DNA of 19,509 nucleotides from Bacteroidales bacterium (GTDB lineage: Bacteria; Bacteroidota; Bacteroidia; Bacteroidales; UBA12077), in assembly GCA_030156305.1 (NCBI GenBank), contig JASGMZ010000026.1:1-19509 (forward strand), given 5' to 3'. Numbering within the stretch: the first letter of the stretch is position 1; each line of letters begins with the position of its first letter. This document shows positions 1-7,629 of this stretch, piece after piece. Made by a program: the position numbers and the translations under genes. The notes under the pieces are model-generated. The model saw only the letters and a list, made by a program, of their open reading frames with translations. It made no database searches and was not told the DNA's origin.

Positions 1-209
1 AAGTTTGACGTAAATAGTTGTTTTCTGTGTTATTGTCTAATGTTTTTGTATTGCAACCCCAAATGGTAATGATTGACAAAATCAAAAATAGCTTTTTCAC
101 ACGAATATATTTTAGTGATTTAATTGGCCTTGTGGAATATCCATGTTATATTCATTCCATTTTTGTGAACTTCAGTGCATGGATGTTTCATTCGATGATT
201 CATGTTTAA
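1..209. other. Non-coding stretch, no supported gene
   Basis: This AT-rich stretch holds no gene I can support. A 63-codon plus-strand reading frame (18-209) has no recognisable domain or ribosome binding site and a composition like the surrounding non-coding DNA, so I treat it as chance. It lies downstream of the lipoprotein gene at 270-848 and probably contains the end of that transcript. A gene to the left may begin or end outside the window. Confidence 0.5.
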
Positions 210-260
210 TGGGTGTTCCCATGAAATGAAAAGTTTTATAAACTTTTTATAGAACACCCA
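210..260 (-). terminator. Nested hairpin, probable terminator of the lipoprotein gene
   Basis: A perfect 9-bp inverted repeat (TGGGTGTTC at 210-218, GAACACCCA at 252-260) encloses a second perfect 8-bp hairpin (AAAAGTTT at 229-236, AAACTTTT at 240-247, 3-nt loop). It begins 9 bases past the stop codon of the minus-strand lipoprotein gene. There is no long U-tract after the outer stem. The inner stem on the minus strand is followed by a T-rich run, so either stem could act in termination or in protecting the mRNA 3' end. Confidence 0.5.
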
Positions 261-269
261 GCGTGAACT

Positions 270-848
270 TTATTCTTTGATGATATATTTAAATTCTACT
301 AAACCGTCTTCGCCTGGTGTAACTGCGATAACTTTGAAAATTCCATAAGCTCCGTCTTCGGTTTGGAAAGCATAGATATCATCTACCTTTAGATCTTTTG
401 CTTTTCTCTTTGCATTTTCTGCATCATATAAAGACTCGATGATTGCATCGGTTTCTGTTAATGCATCAAATTGTGCAGGGGTAAATACCGTTTCTTCTAA
501 TTGATAAAGATAGGTGGTCTTGGTAGTATCCCAATTTGCAAAATCATAATCCCCGGCAAAAATTTCTTTGATATTTGCTCCCGGAGAGGCAATTGTTGTA
601 TAATTTTCATGTGTTTCTGTTAATTCATAGAAACATAAGAAGTCTATCATTTCCTGGTTGGCAAAGGCATCTTCCAAAGAATAAACCTGATCGTTTACAA
701 TTGAATAAAAACCACCTATGGTGGTATTGTCTTGTGCTCCCAGAGTTACCGTTTTAAAAGGAGTTGACGACTCATCATCATCGTCGCATGCTACAAACGC
801 CGTTGTTGCAATAAAAGCAAATAAGAATAGATAAATAAGTTTTTTCAT
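270..848 (-). CDS. Small Asp-tailed surface lipoprotein, function unknown
   Basis: This 192-residue protein starts with a hydrophobic signal (residues 3-19) and a lipobox ending in Cys21, so it should be lipidated. Four Asp and a Glu follow the Cys directly. Acidic residues at this place are the known Bacteroidota lipoprotein export signal, so surface exposure is likely (inference). The rest (residues 30-192) contains a NQEMIDF segment, an ASPGA segment and a C-terminal beta-rich part with the pattern DIYAF..EDGAYGIFKV. I recognise the general style of small Bacteroidota lipoproteins but no named family with a known function. The gene has its own promoter (903-932) and a hairpin after its stop, so it is probably a monocistronic unit although it lies just downstream of the oxyanion-binding protein gene. 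The reading frame is intact and ATG-initiated. Confidence 0.85.
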   Translation of the reverse strand: MKKLIYLFLFAFIATTAFVACDDDDESSTPFKTVTLGAQDNTTIGGFYSIVNDQVYSLEDAFANQEMIDFLCFYELTETHENYTTIASPGANIKEIFAGDYDFANWDTTKTTYLYQLEETVFTPAQFDALTETDAIIESLYDAENAKRKAKDLKVDDIYAFQTEDGAYGIFKVIAVTPGEDGLVEFKYIIKE

Positions 849-902
849 GGTATAATAATTTTGGTTTATAATTCAGATATGAATTTTGAAACATATCGAT
901 TG

Positions 903-932
903 CAAAAATAATAAGCTTAATGAATTTTCAAA
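903..932 (-). promoter_or_regulatory. Bacteroidota-type promoter of the lipoprotein gene
   Basis: Read on the minus strand, TTTG (929-932) is followed after 18 nt by TATTTTTG (903-910). This matches the Bacteroidota primary sigma factor consensus TTTG / TAnnTTTG with accepted spacing. Transcription would start near 896, leaving a leader of roughly 48 nt before the ATG at 846-848. Confidence 0.6.
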
Positions 933-951
933 CATTTCGTTATATATTTTC

Positions 952-1899
952 TTAATCAGAAAAATATTTTAATAAATTTTCCGGCATGGAATTTTTATAT
1001 TGCTCGTTGGTTTTCAGGATAGAAGGTTGTCCGTTATCTTCCATAATTTTTACACCTTTGTCCTCGGCAAGGACAAATTCAATAAATTGCTGCGCTAATT
1101 TTGGATTTGGTGCATCGTTTAAAATAGTGATTCCATAAACCATGGCTTTTCCTGTTTGAGTTATGGTACTACCCGGTTCCTTTCCAACGATATCAACTTT
1201 TGCATTTTTGTAAAATTCATTTAGGTCAGGATTTTTTAGATTGATCGAATCGGGCAGAACAACATATTTTAAACCATGTTGTTCGGCAACCGAACGGTAT
1301 AAAAAGAGGTAATCAATAGTATTAGATTCGAGCAATGCTAACAGGTCTACCTCTTTTGGGCGGATGTACTCATGGTTTTTGGAAATTATTTGTTCGGTTA
1401 ACCCCGGAGAGTTGTAAAATTTCTCAGCGAGTTGTGTAGTTAAAATTGCCCGGTAACCACACGGGTCTGAATTTGGATCTGAGTGTCCAAAAAATACATC
1501 ATCACGTAAAAGTATTTCATACCAGTTGTCCTCATTGATTTCTGCGGAATATTTAGAAGCATCGTGATAAACAATAGCCATCTCATTGGTTGCAAACTGA
1601 ATATTCCATTGGGCATACTCAGGAATTAACAGTTGATCAATAATTTTATAATCGGCCGAAGCCATAATGTCGCAAGGCTTATTTAAATCGGTAATTTTTC
1701 TTGCACATTTAACACTCCCTGCTGATTCAAGAAAAATTTTTACCCCAGGATTTTCCTTTTCAAACTTTTCTTTCATTTGTTTAAACGGAACTGATAAGCT
1801 GCCTGCATGAAAAATAATTAATTCCTCTGGTTTGTCTTTAGGGTTACAGCTAAAAAGAAATATGAAAGCCAAAGCGGCTATCCAGATGTTTTTCATCAT
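952..1899 (-). CDS. wtpA: WtpA/ModA-type tungstate/molybdate-binding lipoprotein
   Basis: This 315-residue protein is the extracytoplasmic binding component of an oxyanion ABC transporter. A short signal ends in lipobox Cys18, so it is predicted to be membrane anchored. Motifs typical of the WtpA/archaeal ModA group follow in order: FHAGSLS (30-36), ESAGSV (58-63), DIMASADY (77-84), SDPNSDPCGYR (140-150), DYLFLYRSVAEQHGL (196-210) and GKAMVYGI (250-257). WtpA-group proteins bind tungstate and molybdate; which is preferred here cannot be read from sequence. No permease or ATPase gene lies beside it: the next gene downstream is an unrelated lipoprotein, and the upstream neighbour is a sensor. 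The partners must be elsewhere. Two ATG codons are possible (1897-1899 and 1894-1896). The binding protein would feed Mo or W to cofactor enzymes such as the formate dehydrogenase at the other end of the window (inference). A ModE-like palindrome lies 24 bp upstream. Confidence 0.9.
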   Translation of the reverse strand: MMKNIWIAALAFIFLFSCNPKDKPEELIIFHAGSLSVPFKQMKEKFEKENPGVKIFLESAGSVKCARKITDLNKPCDIMASADYKIIDQLLIPEYAQWNIQFATNEMAIVYHDASKYSAEINEDNWYEILLRDDVFFGHSDPNSDPCGYRAILTTQLAEKFYNSPGLTEQIISKNHEYIRPKEVDLLALLESNTIDYLFLYRSVAEQHGLKYVVLPDSINLKNPDLNEFYKNAKVDIVGKEPGSTITQTGKAMVYGITILNDAPNPKLAQQFIEFVLAEDKGVKIMEDNGQPSILKTNEQYKNSMPENLLKYFSD

Positions 1900-1922
1900 T
1901 TTATATTTTTTAAGTAAATAAA

Positions 1923-1946
1923 GGTTATGTAAAAATAAACATAACG
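1923..1946 (-). promoter_or_regulatory. Candidate ModE-like operator upstream of wtpA-like gene
   Basis: The plus strand reads GGTTATGT (1923-1930), 8-nt spacer, ACATAACG (1939-1946), with seven of eight arm positions perfectly paired. The 8-8-8 layout and arm sequences resemble the molybdate-responsive ModE site at the E. coli modA promoter as I remember it (CGTTATAT, 8 nt, ACATAACG). On the minus strand it overlaps a degenerate -7 element (TATTTTTA, 1931-1938), so a bound protein could block transcription of the oxyanion-binding gene. No ModE gene is in the window. Confidence 0.5.
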
Positions 1947-2055
1947 CAATTAAATCCTAAAAAAAAAGATGATTTTTTGAGCGTATTATAAATGTAAAAT
2001 TTTTAAATGAGGTAGTGGTGTTTATGGATAAAATATCAAAAAGCTAAGGATTTTT

Positions 2056-4005
2056 TTATTTTTTATTTTCTTTTTTTTCTAATGTTGTGATTATTTCCTT
2101 TGCTTTTTCCAGTTGTCTTTTTAGTTCATCATTTTTATTCTGTAATTCAATTATTTGTTGCTCAGAATCTTCGGCTCTGCGGGATGATTCTTCCTGGGTA
2201 GCTTGCAACTCTTCCATATTTTGTCGCATTTTTTCTTCCTGAGCAGCCATTTCTTTGGCCTGTTGTTGTGTTTTTGCTAAAAGGTTATTTGTTTTTATGT
2301 TCATCTGAACAAAATATAGGTGTGAAGCAACAGAATCTGCGATTTTTTCTACAAAAGCAATCTCATACGGCTGGTATTTTTTAAATGAGGCTATTTCAAT
2401 AATTCCCAAAACTGCTTCTTCTCGTTTTAATGGGACAATGAGTAAACTATTGGGATTGGCTCCTCCAAGCCCGGAAGTTATTTTAATATAATTGTCCGGT
2501 ATATCTGTCATATAAATTGTTTCTGCTTCCATAGCACAGGTCCCTATCAGACCCTCACCTAACACGATACTGGAGTCGACAAATTTCCTTCTGTCATAAG
2601 CATAAGCCGCTTTAAGATTATAAGTAATTTTTTTGTCGTTATTTTGATTTTTAATAAAAATACCTCCTTGATTTGATTTTGTGTACTTAACAAGATTTTT
2701 GACAATCTGGTATGATAACTCTTCTAAATTATCGTTATTAGATCGTAAAATTTCTGAAAATAACCCAATGCCCTCGTTATTCCACATTCTTTGTTCGTTT
2801 TCTTTGTTCTGAAGTTCTCTTTCAGAAGAAACCTGTAGTAATTTTTTTCTCATATTTATTAAGTTACTCCCTAGTTCTCCTTTACCATTGAAAACATTTA
2901 TTTCCTCTTTAAAATTCCCATTTCCAACCTCAATAACAAAATCGCGGGTTGATTTTAAGTTCTCTGTGAGCGTATTAATAGATTTTTTCATATCCTCAAT
3001 TTCATCTGTCCCGGAAACTTTAATTTCCTCGGGAAGTTCACCTTTTCCCAGTCGAGCAATATATTTCTTCATTTTTTTTATTGATTTAACAATATACTTT
3101 GAATCTCGGTATAAAAAAATCAGTATTGTGGCTGATAAAAGGATTATTATTGAAAATAGTGTAATAACTGCTTGTGCAATTTTATTTTCTGCACTTTTCT
3201 TGATACTATTATGAATTAACGAAAGATTCGTTTCTATTTGATTTACGTTTTCGTTGATTCTTTTCATTAACCCGCTGTTTTCCTTTAATCCAATAATTAA
3301 ATCTTTTTTAATGACCTGATGAAATTTTTCCTGGTATTGTTTCAGGTAACTGATTATTTTATCATTTTGTGCTACTTTATCTTTATTTAAGATTGCAATA
3401 AAATTATTAATAACCGTATCAAATTTATCTTTATAAAGCAGGTCTTTCCGTAAAAGGTAATCTTTTTCATGTCTGCGCAAGGTTAGCATAAATTTTGAAT
3501 AGGTCAGATTATTCTGCTCCTCAACAATTGATTCGACAGCATGAATCTGCTCTCTCATTTGACCAACCATACCATAATCTTTGAAACCTTTTTGTATGAT
3601 TAACTCTTTTAACTTGTTTAGATTGGTTTTGTATTCTTTGAAACCTTGTTCTACGGATTTTAATTCCTGTGAAAAATTTAAATCAGTAATAATAGTTTGT
3701 TTTCCTAAAAATTGTAATTCATCCTCAGCTTTAGCTAGTACTGTATGTAGTGAGTCTAATATCAAACTTTTGTGTGTTTGATAGAATTTGGAATTTGATG
3801 TCTCTTTCAGTAAAAAATCATTTTCATAATTTCTGAGTTCCAACTCATATAATTTTAACTTTTCTATTCGGCTTAATAAAGCGTATTGGTCAAACGTATT
3901 ATGTACATTAAAATAGGTAACAATTCCTAAGAGTGTTAATATTATTGTAATTGCAATCCCTGTACTTAACAATCGACGTTGAATTGTTGCATTTAAACCT
4001 TTCAT
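2056..4005 (-). CDS. Membrane sensor: HBM-like periplasmic domain, HAMP, GAF, coiled coil
   Basis: This 649-residue membrane protein has transmembrane helices at about 14-32 and 276-298 enclosing a roughly 240-residue helical periplasmic domain. That domain carries GFKDYGMVGQMREQIHAVE (140-158) and LRRHEKDYLLR (176-186), patterns known from helical bimodular (HBM) sensor domains of chemoreceptors. A HAMP domain follows (about 299-352), a second HAMP-like segment (353-395), a GAF domain (about 412-565) and a long coiled coil (565-645) with MRQNMEELQATQEE. I see no kinase, cyclase, methyl-accepting or DNA-binding output, so the signal presumably passes by protein contact. It is divergent from a phosphatase gene whose periplasmic domain has the same motifs, and it is paralogous to the sensor at 6269-7555. 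A TAnnTTTG element (TACTTTTG, minus strand, 4016-4023) lies only about 11 bp upstream of the ATG, so the leader may be very short. Confidence 0.85.
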   Translation of the reverse strand: MKGLNATIQRRLLSTGIAITIILTLLGIVTYFNVHNTFDQYALLSRIEKLKLYELELRNYENDFLLKETSNSKFYQTHKSLILDSLHTVLAKAEDELQFLGKQTIITDLNFSQELKSVEQGFKEYKTNLNKLKELIIQKGFKDYGMVGQMREQIHAVESIVEEQNNLTYSKFMLTLRRHEKDYLLRKDLLYKDKFDTVINNFIAILNKDKVAQNDKIISYLKQYQEKFHQVIKKDLIIGLKENSGLMKRINENVNQIETNLSLIHNSIKKSAENKIAQAVITLFSIIILLSATILIFLYRDSKYIVKSIKKMKKYIARLGKGELPEEIKVSGTDEIEDMKKSINTLTENLKSTRDFVIEVGNGNFKEEINVFNGKGELGSNLINMRKKLLQVSSERELQNKENEQRMWNNEGIGLFSEILRSNNDNLEELSYQIVKNLVKYTKSNQGGIFIKNQNNDKKITYNLKAAYAYDRRKFVDSSIVLGEGLIGTCAMEAETIYMTDIPDNYIKITSGLGGANPNSLLIVPLKREEAVLGIIEIASFKKYQPYEIAFVEKIADSVASHLYFVQMNIKTNNLLAKTQQQAKEMAAQEEKMRQNMEELQATQEESSRRAEDSEQQIIELQNKNDELKRQLEKAKEIITTLEKKENKK

Positions 4006-4285
4006 TTTTTGCTTACAAAAGTATTGAGTTAAAAAAACTACAGGGTTAAATTCATCTGAACTATATATTAAGAAATTATAATATGAGTAAAAGTATTGTT
4101 TATGATAAAAAATCCAGACTTACAGAAGCACTCTAAGCTTTTAATTTTCTATGTTATTTAATATTAATCTTTCGTTAAATAAAAAGTATAATGGCAGGAA
4201 TATATTTAATATCTTCTTAAAATTACCTGTAACATATCATTATTTATGAACATTAATTTTGACATATCTAAATAATAAAAATTTT

Positions 4286-6256
4286 ATGTTAAATAAACTT
4301 AGACATCAGCTATTTGCATCTTTCCTTTTTTTTACCCTTTTAATTATAATATTGTTCATTCTAAGCGTATTGTACATTAAGCGGAAAGAAAAAATTGAAC
4401 AAATACATTATGCTATCCAAAAGATCAATACTTTAGTTTTAGAAGATAATCTCATTATTAATAATTTTTTTACCTACGATACTAAGGGTCAGCATTTTTT
4501 TCAAACAGGTTATAGTAGTTATTTAGAACGACACGAAGAGAAATATCAACAAATTAGTGATAAAGTAAAAAGTCTGTATCAAATAGAATATCCTAAATCA
4601 TTTGAAATGCAGAACTCTGTAAATCAGATTAAAAAAGAGTTAGATTTATATAATAAACAAATTGAAAATATTGTTGCCCTAATAATTAAGAGAGGATTTC
4701 AGGATTTTGGAACAGAGGGGGAAATGCGTAATTATATACATAAGTTAGAAAAACTTCAACAGATTGATTTGTCTCAGGTATTGATGCTCCGCCGGCATGA
4801 AAAAGATTATATCATTCGAAATCAACAAATTTACATAGAAAAACTTTTAAGACTGGCTGAATCTTTTAAAAAGCAAATTACTACATCCCAGACAATTACT
4901 GAATCAGAAAGAGATTCTGCCGTATTTTATTTAGATAATTATGTAGAGAACTTTAAGTTAATGGTAGCCTTAGATAAGAAAATTGGAATAAAAGATAATA
5001 CTGCACTAAGACAAAAAATACAGAATCAGGAAGTTCTTATTATGGATATATTTAATGAACTTCAGAAAAAAACTACATGGTTAAAAGAACAATATTTTTT
5101 AAAATTAAAACAGTATTATATTATTGTTATTATTGTATTGTTGAGTTTAAGTTTTTTTCTTAATCTTTTTTTATCCAAGCGAATAACTTATAATTTATCT
5201 CTTCTTTCAGGAAATATCTCAAGTTTTGTTGAAAGTAATTTTAATGAGTCTATGGGAAATAAATTCCCTGAAAAATATGCCAGAAATGAAGTTGGGATGC
5301 TTATTGATCATTATAAGATCCTACGACAAGAAATAATAGCATTAATTAAAGATTTTCAAAGGAAACTCGACCAAAGAACTTATGCAATTACATGTCAGAA
5401 TGAAAGGCTGGAACAACAAAAGGAAGAAATTGAAGCACAAAGAGATGAACTTTTTAAAAAGAATCAACTCATCGAAAACCAGAAACAGATTGCAGAACAA
5501 AGGAATAAAGATATTTTGGCAAGTATTGAATATGCCAGTCTTATTCAGGATGCGCTGTTGCCTTCTGAAGAAAAGATGAATCGCTATTTTGAAAATTATT
5601 TTGTTTTATATAAGCCAAAAGATATCATAAGTGGTGATTTTTATTGGACAAAAAGAATAAAGAATGAAGAATTTTTTATTACTATTCTTGCTATTGCTGA
5701 TTGCACAGGACACGGAGTGCCAGGTGCTATGATGAGTATGCTTGGTGTTGCATTGTTAAACGAAATAGTATTGAAAAAAGAGGTTAGAAGTGTAAATGCT
5801 ATATTAGACAAGTTGAGAGAAAAAGTAATTGAATCTTTACAAGATCAGGATAACGGGATGGATATCGGCATGATCCTTTTTGATCATAAAACAAATACCC
5901 TTTATTTTAGTGGGGCAAACCGGCCAATGTATCTTATCCGAAATAATCTATTTTCTGTTATACAGGGAGATAGAATGCCTATTGGGAAACATGGATTATC
6001 AAACGGGCATTTTCACAATGAAATGATATCTATAAGAAAAAATGATACAATATATTTATTTAGCGATGGTTATGCAGATCAATTTGGAGGGCCAAAAAAT
6101 AAAAAGTTTAAAAGACAACCATTCAAAGACCTTTTGTTATCAATACAGGATAAGCCAATGGGGAAACAAAAAGATATTATTGAATTAGAACATAATCAAT
6201 GGAAAGGTTTATGCCCCCAGACAGATGATGTTACGGTTATAGGTATAAAATTTTAA
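4286..6256 (+). CDS. SpoIIE/PP2C-type phosphatase with HBM-like periplasmic sensor
   Basis: This membrane-bound serine phosphatase resembles those that act on phosphorylated anti-anti-sigma factors. I start it at the ATG at 4286 (656 residues). A TTG at 4259 would add nine residues, but it overlaps a probable -7 element (TAATTTTG, 4254-4261). In ATG numbering: transmembrane helices at about 7-31 and 274-296; a periplasmic helical domain with GFQDFGTEGEMRNYIHKLE (137-155) and LRRHEKDYIIR (168-178); a juxtamembrane linker; a coiled coil (about 356-409); and a PP2C/SpoIIE catalytic domain (413-656). The metal-binding motifs SGDFYW, ADCTGHGVPGAMMS, FSDGYADQFGG and QTDDVTV are present, so the enzyme should be active. 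The periplasmic motifs match the divergent sensor at 2056-4005, suggesting both read the same stimulus (inference). The substrate protein is not encoded here. Its stop lies 12 bp from the stop of the convergent sensor gene. Confidence 0.9.
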   Translation: MLNKLRHQLFASFLFFTLLIIILFILSVLYIKRKEKIEQIHYAIQKINTLVLEDNLIINNFFTYDTKGQHFFQTGYSSYLERHEEKYQQISDKVKSLYQIEYPKSFEMQNSVNQIKKELDLYNKQIENIVALIIKRGFQDFGTEGEMRNYIHKLEKLQQIDLSQVLMLRRHEKDYIIRNQQIYIEKLLRLAESFKKQITTSQTITESERDSAVFYLDNYVENFKLMVALDKKIGIKDNTALRQKIQNQEVLIMDIFNELQKKTTWLKEQYFLKLKQYYIIVIIVLLSLSFFLNLFLSKRITYNLSLLSGNISSFVESNFNESMGNKFPEKYARNEVGMLIDHYKILRQEIIALIKDFQRKLDQRTYAITCQNERLEQQKEEIEAQRDELFKKNQLIENQKQIAEQRNKDILASIEYASLIQDALLPSEEKMNRYFENYFVLYKPKDIISGDFYWTKRIKNEEFFITILAIADCTGHGVPGAMMSMLGVALLNEIVLKKEVRSVNAILDKLREKVIESLQDQDNGMDIGMILFDHKTNTLYFSGANRPMYLIRNNLFSVIQGDRMPIGKHGLSNGHFHNEMISIRKNDTIYLFSDGYADQFGGPKNKKFKRQPFKDLLLSIQDKPMGKQKDIIELEHNQWKGLCPQTDDVTVIGIKF

Positions 6257-6268
6257 TTTGCTGTTCTA

Positions 6269-7555
6269 TTATTTTTTGTTTTTATTTCCTTGTTTACTGA
6301 TTTTTTCCTTTGCTTTTTCCAGTTGTCTTTTTAGTTTATCATTTTCATCCTGTAATTTAATTATTTGTTGCTCAGAATCTTCGGTTAAGCTTTTTGCTTC
6401 TTCCTGGGTAGCTTGCAACTCTTCCATATTTTGTCGCATTTCTTCTTCCTGAGCAGCCATCTCTTCAGCCTGTTGTTGTGTTTTTTCCAACAGTTCGCTG
6501 GTACGTTTATTGGTTTCTGCCATATTTAATGAGCTGGCAATGCTTAGCGATGCCTGCTCTAAAAATTCTATCTGGTGCTCTTCATATTTTTTAAACGAAG
6601 CGATTTCAATAACACCCAGTACTTCTTCTTCCAGTTTCATTGGAATAAGAAGTAAACTCCTTGGGTTTGAACCTCCCAATCCACTGGTGATTCTGATATA
6701 GTTATCAGGAATTTCGGTTAAGTGGATACGTTTTTTCTCAATCGCACAACTACCCACTAAACCTTCACCTAATTCAAATGATTTTTTGATGTATTTTCGC
6801 CGGTTAAAGGCATAAAAAGCCTTAAGATCTAAGGTAATATTTTTAGAATCATCTTTGTTTCTAATAAAAATCCCTCCCTGGTTTGCATTAATATAATTTA
6901 CCAGGAAGCTTAGGATTTGGTATGATAATTCTTCCACATCATTTTGTTTGCGCAGAATTTCATTTAAGTTTGCTAACCCTTCATGAGCCCAGGAACGTTT
7001 TTCCTCTTCAATACGTTTTTCTTCCTGTATCTTTTGTGCTTCCTGTAACTTTTCTTTCATTTCGGTTAAGGCAATGCGTAAATAGTCAGATTCGCTAAGA
7101 AGCTCAATTTCATGATCGAGATTTCCTTCTCCAATTTGACGTGCAAATTCAGCGGTTTTTTTTAAACTGGTTATCATCTCATCTAAGGCACGATTCATCT
7201 GCCCTGTTTCATCATTAATTAATTTGTATTTTTCTTCGATTTGTACATTCAAATCTCCTTTAACCAATTTTTTTAACGTATCTGTTGTTATTTTTATAGG
7301 TTTCTGAACATATTTTTTAAAAATTGAATTTCCTGTTAATAAAGCCAAATAGCCAACAGGGATATACCAATAAATGTATTTGATTCCATAATGTCCGATG
7401 CCAAATGAAGCAATCCCTATAAGGAAGGTGGTGATTAATATGGCTAAAGCCGTTTTGTAAATAATAGTATTACGGTATTTATACCAGTAAACAAAATAAG
7501 ATACAGGCACAATACCAAATAACATTATAAGAATAAAAATCAAAAAAGGACTCAT
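6269..7555 (-). CDS. Multi-span membrane sensor: HAMP, GAF, coiled coil
   Basis: This 428-residue protein is a paralogue of the sensor at 2056-4005 with a different input region. It has three hydrophobic helices (about 3-24, 32-52, 58-75) and almost no periplasmic loop. HAMP-like segments follow (about 80-133 and 134-170), then a GAF domain (about 192-345) and a C-terminal coiled coil (345-420) with MAAQEEEMRQNMEELQATQEE-type sequence. The GAF domains share blocks such as EIPDNYIRITSGLGG (DIPDNYIKITSGLGG in the paralogue) and EIASFKKY. No catalytic output domain is visible, so signalling by protein-protein contact is likely. The gene converges on the phosphatase gene with a 12-bp gap and no terminator between them, so the transcripts may overlap. 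The last about 190 bp are nearly identical in DNA to the end of the paralogue. The start is an ATG at 7553-7555. Confidence 0.85.
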   Translation of the reverse strand: MSPFLIFILIMLFGIVPVSYFVYWYKYRNTIIYKTALAILITTFLIGIASFGIGHYGIKYIYWYIPVGYLALLTGNSIFKKYVQKPIKITTDTLKKLVKGDLNVQIEEKYKLINDETGQMNRALDEMITSLKKTAEFARQIGEGNLDHEIELLSESDYLRIALTEMKEKLQEAQKIQEEKRIEEEKRSWAHEGLANLNEILRKQNDVEELSYQILSFLVNYINANQGGIFIRNKDDSKNITLDLKAFYAFNRRKYIKKSFELGEGLVGSCAIEKKRIHLTEIPDNYIRITSGLGGSNPRSLLLIPMKLEEEVLGVIEIASFKKYEEHQIEFLEQASLSIASSLNMAETNKRTSELLEKTQQQAEEMAAQEEEMRQNMEELQATQEEAKSLTEDSEQQIIKLQDENDKLKRQLEKAKEKISKQGNKNKK

Positions 7556-7629
7556 AGTAACTAATTTTTTCTCCGCTTAAAAATATAAAAAAACATAATA
7601 AAAGGAAAATATTTCTATATCTTTGAGCC

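Noticed and set aside
18..209. 63-codon plus-strand reading frame at the left edge
   Set aside because: No domain, no ribosome binding site, AT-driven composition, and it lies over the probable 3' end of the lipoprotein transcript.
2888..3214. 108-codon plus-strand frame inside the sensor gene
   Set aside because: It is antisense to the HAMP/transmembrane part of a well-supported gene; its hydrophobic residues are the complement of that region.
4259..4285. TTG start nine codons upstream of the phosphatase ATG
   Set aside because: It overlaps a probable TAnnTTTG element, and the added residues are AT-driven; the ATG at 4286 directly precedes a typical basic segment and membrane helix.
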